A stretch of DNA of 64,000 nucleotides. Source: Limimaricola hongkongensis DSM 17492 (GTDB taxonomy: Bacteria; Pseudomonadota; Alphaproteobacteria; Rhodobacterales; Rhodobacteraceae). The stretch covers positions 956,877 through 1,020,876 of the forward strand of contig NZ_KK088653.1 in assembly GCF_000600975.2 (NCBI RefSeq), in the 5' to 3' direction. Made by a program: the position numbers and the translations under genes. Position 1 is the stretch's first letter; the number at the start of each line of letters is the position of its first letter. The notes under the pieces are model-generated. The model was not told where the DNA came from. It did not search any database and was given only the letters and a program-made list of their open reading frames with translations. Shown here piece by piece: positions 36,714 through 44,843 of this stretch.

Positions 36714-37439
36714 CTATCCGATCGCTCCCAAGGCCGGAAACGTCTCGAGCAACCAGTAGGAAAAGACGGTCAGCTGGCCGGTCATCATCGCGAGCCCCAT
36801 CAGTATCATCACCGCCCCGGCGATCCTGTGCAGGCCGCGCCCCAAGCCACGGACCCTGCGCAGCCTCGTGCCGGCCTGCTGGATAAAGGCAGCGACCAAG
36901 ACAAAGGGCACGCCGAGTCCGACGGAGTAGACCGCGAGGAGCGCCACTCCTTCGCCCATGGTCGTCTGCATGGCGCTCGCCGTGAGGATCGCGCCGAGGA
37001 TCGGCCCGATGCATGGGGTCCAGCCGAAGCCGAAGGCGAGGCCGAGGACATAAGACGCCATGGGCTGCCCGCCGGGAATATCGAGATCGAAGCGCAGGTC
37101 GCGCTCCAGCGCACGAATACGGGCCGCGCCCAGCATGAACAGACCGAACAGCGCGACGATCGCCCCGCCGAGGATATTCAGCTCAAAGCGCCAGCGCAGC
37201 AGGGCCTGCCCGAGCGCGGTGGCGGAGGCGCCGAGCGCGATGAAGATCGTCGAGAATCCCAGCACGAAGCAGATGCTCAGCCAGATTATCGTGGCTCGGC
37301 TTGGCGCCTTGCCCGGTCCCGTGCGCCCGGCAATGTAGGAGACATAGCCGGGCACCAGCGGCAGGACGCAAGGCGACAGGAAGGATACCGTGCCGGCCAG
37401 AAGCGCGGCGAGAAGGCCGAGGGTCTGGATGTCAGGCAT
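36714..37439 (-). CDS. ccdA: CcdA-family cytochrome c biogenesis/thiol transport protein
   Basis: 241-residue, six-helix inner-membrane protein passing electrons from thioredoxin to the periplasm. SFLSPCVLPLVPGYVSYI and GWTPCIGPILGAIL hold the two conserved cysteine-proline helices. It is the final gene of a minus-strand operon containing SCO proteins, a DsbE-like thioredoxin and c-type cytochromes, all of which need reduced thiols in the periplasm. Its start is 3 nt past the preceding stop. Confidence 0.9.
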   Translation of the reverse strand: MPDIQTLGLLAALLAGTVSFLSPCVLPLVPGYVSYIAGRTGPGKAPSRATIIWLSICFVLGFSTIFIALGASATALGQALLRWRFELNILGGAIVALFGLFMLGAARIRALERDLRFDLDIPGGQPMASYVLGLAFGFGWTPCIGPILGAILTASAMQTTMGEGVALLAVYSVGLGVPFVLVAAFIQQAGTRLRRVRGLGRGLHRIAGAVMILMGLAMMTGQLTVFSYWLLETFPALGAIG

Positions 37440-37442
37440 GGC

Positions 37443-37919
37443 TCATCTCCGCCACGCGCGCCGGGAGGTGGCGCCCATATAGGCCGCCGTGGGCACGACG
37501 AGCCATTGCAGGAACGGTGTCAGTCCCGCGTCGATGACCGGGATCACTGGCATGATGTCGCGATAGGCCCAGGCCTCCCGCACGACGATGTTCAGCCATT
37601 CGCTGAAGATGGTGTAGCCCACGCCCATCACCACAGCGGCCAAGAGCACCGGGACGGACCGCTGCCCCGGCCACTCTGACCGTCCGAACAGGAACAGTGC
37701 CAGGAGCAGGGTGCTGAAGGCGATCATCAGATCGCCGCCCGTGCAATGCACGATGGCGAAAACGATCTCGCCCGCGCTGCCCTCGGTCCAGATCGTGTAG
37801 AGCGGGATGTGGGCGACTTCCCAGAGCAGATGGCCGATGAGGGAGAACAGAAAATAGCGCCGTAGAACCCCCAGCCAGTCCGGGGTCGCCGCGACGCTTG
37901 CTGAATTTGTCACCGTCAT
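37443..37919 (-). CDS. Four-TM membrane protein of the SCO/CcdA operon
   Basis: 158 residues, about four helices (RRYFLFSLIGHLLWEVAHIP, EIVFAIVHCTGGDLMIAFST, VLLAAVVMGVGYTIFSEWL, TPFLQWLVVPTAAYMG). I do not recognise a named family. The ATG at 37919 overlaps the previous stop (ATGA), so it is coupled to the SCO-like gene. Conserved-looking HCTGGD and SEWLN segments could be ligands or active residues. Function unknown. Confidence 0.7.
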   Translation of the reverse strand: MTVTNSASVAATPDWLGVLRRYFLFSLIGHLLWEVAHIPLYTIWTEGSAGEIVFAIVHCTGGDLMIAFSTLLLALFLFGRSEWPGQRSVPVLLAAVVMGVGYTIFSEWLNIVVREAWAYRDIMPVIPVIDAGLTPFLQWLVVPTAAYMGATSRRAWRR

Positions 37920-38530
37920 TCGAACCACCCCAGCGCCCTGTCGAGAATGCCTTCGGGTTCCGGATGCGGATGCGCGTTGGTCAGCCCGTTGATATGCATG
38001 AGGAGATTGAGCGGCTCGAAATCGATCCCGTGAAAGATGCCGACATGGCGGCCCTGCCGGTCAAAAAGGTGGATCATCATCGCCTCGTCCGAGCGCTCTG
38101 AGACAGCAGCGAGCCGCGCCTCGAGCTCCTCAAGACCGCCCTGCGACCGCACCATCGACCAGTTCTCGGCGTCGAGCGTATCAATGTCCGCCGCATCCTC
38201 GACCACGGTCACGAAGCCGACCATCTCACGCATGGGGCTCGCATTAAGAGAGGTGACCGCTTTTGCCAACTGCTGGTGCTGCGCGTCGCAGGCCTCGGTG
38301 CAGGATGCCTGACGGAAATTGACCACGAGAATGCGCCCGGCGAAGTCTTCCAGGCTTGGTGTTTCCCCGTCCACGGTGACGAGGTCGAGATCGGGTCCGG
38401 GCCGGAAGATCGCCTCGAAGCCCGGTTCCTGTTCGGCCGTGACTTCGTTCAACCGCTCCCCGGGGTGATCGGCCGAGGCTGCCGAGCCAACCATGGCGGC
38501 TGTCATGGAGATGAGAATTGCCTGTCGCAT
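37916..38530 (-). CDS. SCO1/SenC-like thioredoxin-fold protein (divergent)
   Basis: 204 residues with a signal peptide (RQAILISMTAAMVGSAASAD) and a thioredoxin fold with the CxxxC pair in FRQASCTEACDAQHQQLA. The copper-ligating histidine may be in VGIFHGIDFEP. Starts at the ATG 38530, overlapping the stop of the true SCO gene (TGATG). It is likely a periplasmic copper chaperone or thiol oxidoreductase paired with SCO; the family match is weaker than for its neighbour. Confidence 0.75.
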   Translation of the reverse strand: MRQAILISMTAAMVGSAASADHPGERLNEVTAEQEPGFEAIFRPGPDLDLVTVDGETPSLEDFAGRILVVNFRQASCTEACDAQHQQLAKAVTSLNASPMREMVGFVTVVEDAADIDTLDAENWSMVRSQGGLEELEARLAAVSERSDEAMMIHLFDRQGRHVGIFHGIDFEPLNLLMHINGLTNAHPHPEPEGILDRALGWFE

Positions 38531-39177
38531 CAACTGCGCCTCTCCTTGTCCAGTCGCATTTCGATTTCCTCGGCGAGATCCTCGGGCGGCTGATCCCCCT
38601 CGAGGAAGACGGCCTCGAACCGGCCATCAGGGCGCATCAGGTAGATGTGCCCGGCATGGGCCATGGTGTATCCGTCCTGCGCCTCCGCATCCGCCAAATG
38701 CTCGTGATATACCTTGAAGCTCTGCGCGGCCTCCGCGGCCTGGGCCGGGCTTCCCGTCAGCCCCACCAGCCGGGGATGAAAGTTCGCGACGTAATCTGCC
38801 ATGACCTCGGGCGTGTCCCGTTCGGGGTCGACGGTGATGAAGAGCGGCGCGACCCGGTCCGCGTTCCCGCCCAGCAGGTCGAGGGTAGTGGCCATGTAGG
38901 CCAGGGTCGTCGGGCAGACGTCGGGGCAGTTGGTGAAGCCGAAGAACACGAGCTGCCAGCGGTCGGCATAGTCCGCCTCGGTGACCGGGCGCCCGGTATG
39001 ATCGACGAGTTCGAAGTCGGACCGGATGTCCGCCTCGCCGCTATAGACGACCTGTGCGGGCTCGGCCTGATCTTGCAGGACCAGCAGCCCGGCAGTGGCA
39101 ACGGTGAAGACGGCGGCTCCGCTCCAAAGGAGGAAGCGCAGCCGCTTGTGAAAGGTGTCGGGAGAGGAAATGGGCAT
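38530..39177 (-). CDS. SCO1/SenC copper chaperone
   Basis: 215 residues with an N-terminal membrane anchor (LLWSGAAVFTVATAGLLVL). Metal site C84-x3-C88 in FTNCPDVCPT, plus the histidine in MAHAGHIYLM. SCO proteins deliver copper to cytochrome oxidase Cu-A or reduce its thiols. In this operon of copper and thiol genes it probably serves copper transfer in the periplasm. Starts at 39177. Confidence 0.9.
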   Translation of the reverse strand: MPISSPDTFHKRLRFLLWSGAAVFTVATAGLLVLQDQAEPAQVVYSGEADIRSDFELVDHTGRPVTEADYADRWQLVFFGFTNCPDVCPTTLAYMATTLDLLGGNADRVAPLFITVDPERDTPEVMADYVANFHPRLVGLTGSPAQAAEAAQSFKVYHEHLADAEAQDGYTMAHAGHIYLMRPDGRFEAVFLEGDQPPEDLAEEIEMRLDKERRS

Positions 39178-39230
39178 CTGTCTGTCTTTCTGTTTGGCCG
39201 GCCCGGGCCGGAGCCCGGGCGGGCCTTCGA

Positions 39231-39536
39231 TCAGCCCTGATCGGCTTGATCGGCCTGGTCGTGATGCTCCTGCATGTGGGTGTTCATCGTCTCCATCATC
39301 TCCATGCAGGCCTGCATGTGCTTCATCATCATCGGCATCATGCCTTCCATGCCTTCCATGCCTTCCATGCCTTCCATTCCGGCCATGCCCTGCATCCCCG
39401 TCATGTCGCCACCCATGTGGCCGCCTTCCTTCGTCTCCTCTGCGTCCGCCGGGGCGGTATCCTGCGCGTAGGCCACGGGCGCGAAGGCGAGCAGGGACAG
39501 GGCCACGGCGCTGCCGAACTTGGTAATGGTCTTCAT
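39231..39536 (-). CDS. Secreted Met-rich repeat protein
   Basis: 101 residues: signal peptide (KTITKFGSAVALSLLAFAPV), then an acidic linker and a Met-rich region (GGHMGGDMTGMQGMAGMEGM) with four GME triplets encoded by a perfect 9-bp repeat, followed by HMQACMEMMETMNTHMQEHH. Similar Met/His-rich periplasmic proteins (CopK/PcoE/CusF-like in role) buffer Cu(I). I do not assign a named family. It is placed before SCO in the operon. Confidence 0.7.
   Translation of the reverse strand: MKTITKFGSAVALSLLAFAPVAYAQDTAPADAEETKEGGHMGGDMTGMQGMAGMEGMEGMEGMEGMMPMMMKHMQACMEMMETMNTHMQEHHDQADQADQG
39341..39376. repeat. Four 9-bp tandem repeats
   Basis: TGCCTTCCA repeated four times without mismatch, in frame within the Met-rich protein gene. 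Copy number could vary by slippage, changing the number of GME units. Confidence 0.85.
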
Positions 39537-39559
39537 GTTGTATCCTTTCGAGGTAGGGT

Positions 39560-39835
39560 TCAGTCTGTCGGGGTGTCCGGCTTGCCTGCCGGAGCGGTCT
39601 TGTTGGCGCAGGCGGACGAGCCCCCGCGCATGCAGAGCCCCAGCGCGCACATCGCGGCGCATGGGGCAAAGCTCAGGATCAGGGGGGCTGCCCCGATGGC
39701 GGTCAGCCATCCCCAGTTCAGGGCCATGCCGGTGCCGATGACGGCCAGCGCCACCAACATCCATCCACGCCTGCCCAGGCCGGGAAGCCGGTTTGCGGGG
39801 ATCGCCCCGATCGCGTTCGTCGATCGCTCGCTCAT
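39560..39835 (-). CDS. Small membrane protein of the thioredoxin operon
   Basis: 91 residues with a transmembrane region (WMLVALAVIGTGMALNWGWL) and a second hydrophobic stretch (IGAAPLILSFAPCAAMCALG) with several cysteines (CAAMCALGLCMRGG). It resembles small proteins next to copper oxidase or cytochrome genes but I do not know a name. It overlaps the thioredoxin stop (ATGA). Confidence 0.6.
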   Translation of the reverse strand: MSERSTNAIGAIPANRLPGLGRRGWMLVALAVIGTGMALNWGWLTAIGAAPLILSFAPCAAMCALGLCMRGGSSACANKTAPAGKPDTPTD

Positions 39836-40410
39836 GTCCTGTTCTCCGCTTGAAGCCGGCGCACGACCGGCAGGATTTCTTCTTCCAGCGAGCGGCGATC
39901 GAACGGACCGACATGCTTGTAGGCAACGCCGCCGTGTGCATCGATGACGAAGGTTTCTGGAAGCCCGTAGACCCCCCAGTCGAGCGAGGCGCGCCCGGAG
40001 CGGTCGGCGCCGATGCGGGTGTAGGGATCGCCCGTCTCGTCGAGAAAACGGAGCGCCGCATCCGGCGCATCCTTGTAGTTGATGCCGTGGATCGGGACCG
40101 TGTCCCGCGCGGCCAGCTCGACCAGGAGCGGCATCTCGACCCGGCACGGCACGCACCATGAGGCCCAGACATTGACGATCGACACCTCGCCTTGCAGGTC
40201 CGCCGTGGACAGGCCGTCGGCGCGGCCCTCGATGGGAGGCAGGTCGAACTCGGGAACCGCTTTGCCGGTCAGGGCCGAGGGCAGCCGGTCGTCGGAGTTC
40301 ATGAGGCCCCAGTAGAACGCCGCCGCGAGTGTTGCGAACAGCGCTGCCGGAAGGAGCACTAATACCCGACCACGGGGCCGCTTGCGCGGTTCCTGTTCCG
40401 CCGCGCTCAT
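39832..40410 (-). CDS. DsbE/CcmG/TlpA-like periplasmic thioredoxin
   Basis: 192 residues: N-terminal membrane anchor (RVLVLLPAALFATLAAAFYW), thioredoxin fold with WCVPC in VNVWASWCVPCRVEMPLLVE and the cis-proline region YGLPETFVIDAHG. This class reduces apocytochrome c or SCO thiols using electrons from CcdA, both encoded in the same operon. Start overlaps the cytochrome stop (ATGA). Confidence 0.9.
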   Translation of the reverse strand: MSAAEQEPRKRPRGRVLVLLPAALFATLAAAFYWGLMNSDDRLPSALTGKAVPEFDLPPIEGRADGLSTADLQGEVSIVNVWASWCVPCRVEMPLLVELAARDTVPIHGINYKDAPDAALRFLDETGDPYTRIGADRSGRASLDWGVYGLPETFVIDAHGGVAYKHVGPFDRRSLEEEILPVVRRLQAENRT

Positions 40411-40916
40411 GGCTTGCCCTCGGCACCGGCCGAGACCTCGGCCTGGAAGGCGCGTTCGCGTGTCGACCAGCTGGTCTTGATATAGGCCAGCACTGCCTTG
40501 ATCTCGTCGTCGCTCAGCAGCCCTTCGAAGGCGGGCATATCGCTCTCGTAGCCCGGCACCACCGCGCCGACGCCATGCTTGGTGATCGTGAACAGGTCCC
40601 GATCGGCATGGTGCCAGGTGTGGCCGCTGTCGTCGTGCGGCGGCGCGGGCATGCGCCCGTCCTCGGTCCGGCGGCGCCAGTCCGGCTGACCCTCGAGTTT
40701 CGCGCCATGACAGGCGGCACAGCTCTCGGCATAGATCTCGCCACCTTGCTCGACCATGTCGCGGGTGACCGGCTCTCCGAGAACGGAGAGCCCTGCGATC
40801 TCCTGCGATTGCTCGGGCGCTTTTGCTTCCTCCTCCAGCAGGCCCTGCGCCACCGCCGCGATCGCGGCGGCGCCGGCCAAACCGGTAACGAGCCCCAGCG
40901 TCAGGCCGCGTCTCAT
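40407..40916 (-). CDS. Monoheme c-type cytochrome, cassette B
   Basis: 169 residues with an N-terminal anchor or signal (LTLGLVTGLAGAAAIAAVAQ), heme motif CAACH (AESCAACHGAKLEGQPDWRR), GHTWHHADRDL and ESDMPAFEGLL. It is the paralogue of 26855-27307, sharing the PAPPHD...GHTWHH region. It has a longer linker between anchor and heme domain. Stop and start overlaps on both sides bind it into one operon with the Met-rich microprotein and the thioredoxin. Confidence 0.87.
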   Translation of the reverse strand: MRRGLTLGLVTGLAGAAAIAAVAQGLLEEEAKAPEQSQEIAGLSVLGEPVTRDMVEQGGEIYAESCAACHGAKLEGQPDWRRRTEDGRMPAPPHDDSGHTWHHADRDLFTITKHGVGAVVPGYESDMPAFEGLLSDDEIKAVLAYIKTSWSTRERAFQAEVSAGAEGKP

Positions 40917-41065
40917 CGCGGGCTCCTGAGGAACTTGACCAGCGCGATCAGGCTCAGGACCAGCACGGTCAGCACCAGCAGCAGGACCAGCCCGCCTCCG
41001 AGCATCATGGTGCCCATCATCGGGCTACCCATCATCGACATCATGCCCTCCATGCACTCATTCAT
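40913..41065 (-). CDS. Met-rich single-TM microprotein, cassette B
   Basis: 50 residues: MNECMEGMMSMMGSPMMGTM, then a transmembrane helix (GGGLVLLLVLTVLVLSLIAL) and the basic end VKFLRSPR. It overlaps the preceding DUF411 gene by 8 nt and the cytochrome start by 4 nt. Same design as 27310-27447 and 43673-43777. Function unknown; methionines suggest Cu(I) handling. Confidence 0.7.
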   Translation of the reverse strand: MNECMEGMMSMMGSPMMGTMMLGGGLVLLLVLTVLVLSLIALVKFLRSPR

Positions 41066-41549
41066 CGGAGAACACCGTGATGTCGTCGCCCGAGAAGGCG
41101 TAGGTCTTGAGCGTGCCGCTCTTGCCGGCCATGCCCGGGGCATTCATCGGCATGCCGGGCAAGGTGATGCCGGTGATCTCGGGACGCTCCGTGGTCAGGC
41201 GCTCCACGATCTCGGCCGGGACCAGCCCGCTGACATAGTAGCCGTCCACCTGCGCGAGGTGGCAGCCAAGGCCCTGCTCGGGCACGCCCGCTTCGATCGA
41301 GCGCTTGTCGAAGTCCGGGTCGTCGATCCGCGTCACGTGATAGCCGTTCTCCTCCATGTAGTCGGCATAGGCGTCGCAGCAGCCGCAGTTCGGATCGCGC
41401 CAGATCGTCATCTGCTTTTCGGCCGGAACGGTGGCTTCGGCTGGAGCATCGGCGGCGCTGTCGGTTTCGGCGGTGGTGAGGGTCGCTACGCCGATGGCGG
41501 CGGCGGTGGCGAAGGCCGCGGCGGCGATGGTTAGAAGCTTGCGGTTCAT
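41058..41549 (-). CDS. DUF411 periplasmic metal-binding protein, cassette B
   Basis: 163 residues: signal (NRKLLTIAAAAFATAAAIGV), then the DUF411 core with WRDPNCGCCDAYADYMEENG, QGLGCHLAQVDGYYVSGLVP and the Met motif TGITLPGMPMNAPGM. Paralogue of 27505-27936. Start at 41549 begins the signal peptide. It lies 1 nt after the BNR-protein stop. Confidence 0.86.
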   Translation of the reverse strand: MNRKLLTIAAAAFATAAAIGVATLTTAETDSAADAPAEATVPAEKQMTIWRDPNCGCCDAYADYMEENGYHVTRIDDPDFDKRSIEAGVPEQGLGCHLAQVDGYYVSGLVPAEIVERLTTERPEITGITLPGMPMNAPGMAGKSGTLKTYAFSGDDITVFSDE

Positions 41550-41550
41550 G

Positions 41551-42495
41551 TCAGCTGTCCTGGGATTGATCGAAGGAAGTCCAGATGGTGCCGCCGTCAC
41601 GCGAAGCGCGCAGTCCGGAGGGACCGGCCGCGATCACGTGGAGTGGATCGGCGGGATCGACGGCGAGCGCGGTGGCGGGATCGGGGGTGACCTGCGCCCA
41701 GTTCACCCCGGCATCCGTCGACAGCCACAGCCCGGAGGGCAGCGCGGCGAGGATGCGCTCGGGCGCGTCGGGCGCGAGAGCGAGGATCTCGACCGGCTCA
41801 CCAGCGGGCAGCGCGGCGGCCTCGGTGGGTGCGTTGCCCGCGACCAATGCATCCATCGCATCGCCCGCGACGACATCCTGCCAACGGCAGAAGCAGTCTG
41901 GCACCCGCGTCAGCCCGGCTCGCGTTCCCGCATAGAGCCAGATGCCGCCCATCCCGGTCTCGTTGGCGACCGAGACAAGGCTGAGCACGTCATGCTCTGC
42001 GCCGTCGAGATAGGGACGGTCCATGACGAAATTCCACGTCTCGCCGTCATCCTCGCTGCGCCACAGCCCGTCGCCTTCGAGAGAAGCATAAAGGATGCCA
42101 GATGACTGCGCGGCCATGGTGAGGGACAGGATCGACGCACCGGGCAGTCCGGCATCCGCCGCGGTCCAGCTTTCGCCGCTGTCATCGCTGCGGCGCAGGC
42201 TGCCGTCCTGCCATCCGGCGTAGATAACACCAGGACGGGACGGGTGGGTCGAGAGAGTGTTGGGCGGCTCCACGTCGCCGAGCTTCGTCCAGCTTTCGCC
42301 GTCGTGCCGCAGTAACCCGTCGGGCGTGGCGGCAAGAATGGCGGAGCCGTCAAAGGCCAGGGCAAAGGCCGGGTCGAATGCCAGCGACGGGCCTGATCGG
42401 GCAAAGCCGGGGACAAGGATCGTCGCGCCCAGCACGGCGAGGCCGGAGGACAGGACGCTACGACGCGAAAGCGCGCGTGCGGTATGGGAAGTCAT
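41551..42495 (-). CDS. Tat-exported BNR/photosystem-stability-like beta-propeller
   Basis: 314 residues with a Tat signal (SRRSVLSSGLAVLGATILVP) and sialidase-type BNR repeats: SDDSGESWTAADAGLPG, SEDDGETWNFV, STDAGVNWAQV and SRDGGTIWTSF, giving a beta-propeller. A cysteine pair DCFCRW is present. Such proteins are seen with copper operons but have no defined activity; sialidase function is not implied. It replaces the multicopper oxidase of cassette A in the equivalent position. Confidence 0.75.
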   Translation of the reverse strand: MTSHTARALSRRSVLSSGLAVLGATILVPGFARSGPSLAFDPAFALAFDGSAILAATPDGLLRHDGESWTKLGDVEPPNTLSTHPSRPGVIYAGWQDGSLRRSDDSGESWTAADAGLPGASILSLTMAAQSSGILYASLEGDGLWRSEDDGETWNFVMDRPYLDGAEHDVLSLVSVANETGMGGIWLYAGTRAGLTRVPDCFCRWQDVVAGDAMDALVAGNAPTEAAALPAGEPVEILALAPDAPERILAALPSGLWLSTDAGVNWAQVTPDPATALAVDPADPLHVIAAGPSGLRASRDGGTIWTSFDQSQDS

Positions 42496-42593
42496 GGAAG
42501 GTATCCTGAGAAGGGATCGGTCGGTTCACGGCCTGCCTGTCCAAGTTGGACAGGCACGGCGATACCGGGCCGTCACCTATGCGGTGCGGCCGG

Positions 42594-42935
42594 TCAGCTC
42601 AGGATAGTGGTTCGTGGGGGCGCGGGATCGAAACCCGGGCGACGTGTTCGCAGCGCCGTATCATCCGGACGCGTCATGCTACGCGTGGCAACGGTCTGCG
42701 GTAGGATCTCAGATGCCCCCTCGGTCGACAGCAGGGGCGCGGTGCAGTCGAGATCGCACACCAGCTGCTCGTTCGCGTCCTGGTCGCAAGCAGGGCAGGG
42801 ATCGTCCTGCGAGTCGGCAACGGCCGATGCGGCCATGTCGAACGACATCCGGGCGCCAGCCGCATCATGCATCATCACGCCGCCCAGAAGGGCAAGCGAG
42901 AGGCAGAGCGAGACAAGGCGGAGCCAGAGGCGCAT
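42594..42935 (-). CDS. Small secreted Cys-rich protein heading cassette B
   Basis: 113 residues: signal peptide (RLWLRLVSLCLSLALLGGVM), four cysteines in DPCPACDQDANEQLVCDLDC and a proline-rich tail (FDPAPPRTTILS). Same layout as 29446-29784, which heads cassette A. I do not recognise a formal family. It likely begins the minus-strand operon down to 36714. Confidence 0.58.
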   Translation of the reverse strand: MRLWLRLVSLCLSLALLGGVMMHDAAGARMSFDMAASAVADSQDDPCPACDQDANEQLVCDLDCTAPLLSTEGASEILPQTVATRSMTRPDDTALRTRRPGFDPAPPRTTILS

Positions 42936-43094
42936 GGCACAGATCTATGAACGGACGGGGCACCTGTCTACCGGGCCTGTGCGGAAATCTCTCACGAGAC
43001 CGTCAACCCGCGGTTCGTCGCCGAAGCGGAGGCACCCACGGAACGTCGTCCCGGCCGTAGTGGTTTGTCCCGGCACTCAGCAGAGGAGCAAGAC

Positions 43095-43529
43095 ATGCAA
43101 GTTCAGGACATCATGACGAGCAACCCCACCTGCTGTGGGAGGGACACCACCATTCAAGAAGCGGCGAAGCTCATGGCCGAACAGTCTATCGGTGCATTGC
43201 CCGTGCTCAACGATGCGGGTGAACCGGTTGGGGTCGTCACGGATCGCGACATCTGCTGCGGGGCTGTTGCCGAAGGCAAATCCGGTGAGACCGCTGTTTC
43301 GGACGTCATGTCATCGGACGTGCTCACCACGTCGGCGGAAGAGGAGGTCTCATCTTGCTGCGATAAGATGGAGGAGCGCCAGGTGCGCCGCGCCGTCGTC
43401 ACCGACGAGGCAGGCAAATGCTGCGGTATGGTCGCGCAGGCCGACGTCGCGCGTGAGGCACAAGGGACGGAAACCGCAGACCTCGTGCAGAAAGTCTCGC
43501 AGCCGGAAGGCCGCTCCGGTTGTTGCTGA
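43095..43529 (+). CDS. Cys-rich CBS-domain protein
   Basis: 144 residues, two CBS motifs (MTSNPTCCGRDTTIQEAAKL, GVVTDRDICCGAVAE; then MSSDVLTTSAEEEVSSCCDK, GMVAQADVARE). Unusual for a CBS protein are five cysteine pairs (TCCG, DICCG, SSCCD, KCCGM, GCC at the end), which suggest metal or thiol sensing. AGGAG precedes the ATG at 43095. It stands alone with a terminator behind. Role inferred only from composition and neighbours. Confidence 0.75.
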   Translation: MQVQDIMTSNPTCCGRDTTIQEAAKLMAEQSIGALPVLNDAGEPVGVVTDRDICCGAVAEGKSGETAVSDVMSSDVLTTSAEEEVSSCCDKMEERQVRRAVVTDEAGKCCGMVAQADVAREAQGTETADLVQKVSQPEGRSGCC

Positions 43530-43535
43530 CAAAAC

Positions 43536-43567
43536 GGGCGGAGCATCATCGCGGTGCTCCGCCCTTT
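43536..43567 (+). terminator. Intrinsic terminator after CBS gene
   Basis: Perfect 10-bp stem GGGCGGAGCA (43536-43545) / TGCTCCGCCC (43555-43564) followed by TTT and preceded by AAAA. Confidence 0.78.
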
Positions 43568-43672
43568 GACTCGGCCTCAGGGCCATTGGACCAAGCCATC
43601 GTCCATGCCGGGGGTTAAAAAGGCCGAAGGTCCGCGCAAGTATTGACGCGGCCACAACACAGGAAGACGTAG

Positions 43673-43777
43673 ATGATGGACGGCGGAATGATGTTCGGCA
43701 TGGGGATCTGGGGTCTCCTGATCCTCCTGCTGGTGATCCTCGCGATCATGGCGCTGGTGAAATATCTGCGCAAATAG
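43673..43777 (+). CDS. Met-rich single-TM microprotein, third copy
   Basis: 34 residues: MMDGGMMFGMGIWG, one transmembrane helix (LLILLLVILAIMAL) and the end VKYLRK. AGGAAG sits 6 nt before the ATG. It resembles the microproteins at 27310 and 40913 but lies alone, just after the CBS gene's terminator. Confidence 0.65.
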   Translation: MMDGGMMFGMGIWGLLILLLVILAIMALVKYLRK

Positions 43778-43832
43778 TGCGCCCATCTCTGGCTCCGCGT
43801 TCCACTTTCGGTGCGGCGCAATGATGAAAGTT

Positions 43833-44843
43833 TCATCCGCCCGTGCCGAAAGGCTGCACCCAGACCACCAGAAGAACAAGGTAGAGCGCGTAGACGACCG
43901 GCAAGGCGAGGACCTGCCAGAGTCGGAAGCCGTTACGTCCCCACCAGATGAACGCAGCGTAGAGGGCGGGCATTACGGCCACGAAGCTCAGCGTAATCCA
44001 GAATAGCTGAAAATCGTCGATCGTCATCCCGACGATCGTCAGCGGAATGAAGGCCAGGGTCATGGTCACGGCATGATCGCCGATGACGCTGGTGACGCCC
44101 GACGTGATCTGTCCGCTGCGGGCGACATACCAGGTCGCGAAGACCTCGGGCAGTGCGGCCATAGGAGCAGTGATGAAGAGACCGCCGATGATCTTGGATA
44201 GCCCGAGTGTGGCCACGATCTTCTCGGTCGAAAAGACGGTGAAGTAGGCCCCAATGGCCAAGGACGCAACACCGGCCGCTGCCAGCCGCTTTTCCTTTGA
44301 ACTCCACTCGACTTCTTCGCCGTCACCGCGTCCGCGCAACAGGGCCTGTGTGACATAGGTAAGATAGCCCAACAGTAAAAGCCAACCGTCGAGGGGCTGG
44401 AGGCCACGCCAAGGTGCGGGCAGCGTCAGCATTGCGAAGAGCGCGATGATGCCGAGATATGGCAGGGCCTGCACCGTGACAGCCCGGCGATCGATCTCCA
44501 GGAAATGCGCCCGTCGGTGTTCTGCGTGGTCGTCGTGACCTTCGATGCGCTTCTTGCGAGTGGCGGCGTAGGCCGTCAGCACCATCAGAGGAATGGCGAG
44601 CACGTTCGATCCCAGAAGCGCGCCCAGACCGATATCGCCGACACCACGCAGAGCACTCGTGGTGTTGATCCCAATCTCCGGAGAGGCTGCGGCGAGGCCG
44701 ATGAAGGCACCCCCGGCCGCCACCGAGAACCCCCATTGCTTGCGTAGCTTCTTCAGAGGCTCTGCCAGATGCTCCGCGCCCCAGTGGGCAGCCCAGACGG
44801 CGGCCAACAGCACCGGTATCCAGATCAGAAGACTACCACTCAT
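43833..44843 (-). CDS. CaCA-family cation/proton or sodium/calcium exchanger
   Basis: 336 residues, about ten helices in two related halves. The alpha-repeat signatures are GAFIGLAAASPEIGINTTSA and ITAPMAALPEVFATWYVARS, containing the acidic/Pro residues of the ion site. Its start overlaps the stop of the Zn/Cd/Pb ATPase (ATGA), so the two are co-translated. In this context a metal or Ca efflux role is likely; the substrate is not resolvable by eye. Confidence 0.82.
   Translation of the reverse strand: MSGSLLIWIPVLLAAVWAAHWGAEHLAEPLKKLRKQWGFSVAAGGAFIGLAAASPEIGINTTSALRGVGDIGLGALLGSNVLAIPLMVLTAYAATRKKRIEGHDDHAEHRRAHFLEIDRRAVTVQALPYLGIIALFAMLTLPAPWRGLQPLDGWLLLLGYLTYVTQALLRGRGDGEEVEWSSKEKRLAAAGVASLAIGAYFTVFSTEKIVATLGLSKIIGGLFITAPMAALPEVFATWYVARSGQITSGVTSVIGDHAVTMTLAFIPLTIVGMTIDDFQLFWITLSFVAVMPALYAAFIWWGRNGFRLWQVLALPVVYALYLVLLVVWVQPFGTGG

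Noticed and set aside
41551..42495. BNR-repeat protein called a sialidase
   Set aside because: BNR repeats alone do not show sialidase catalysis; the Tat signal and copper context argue otherwise.
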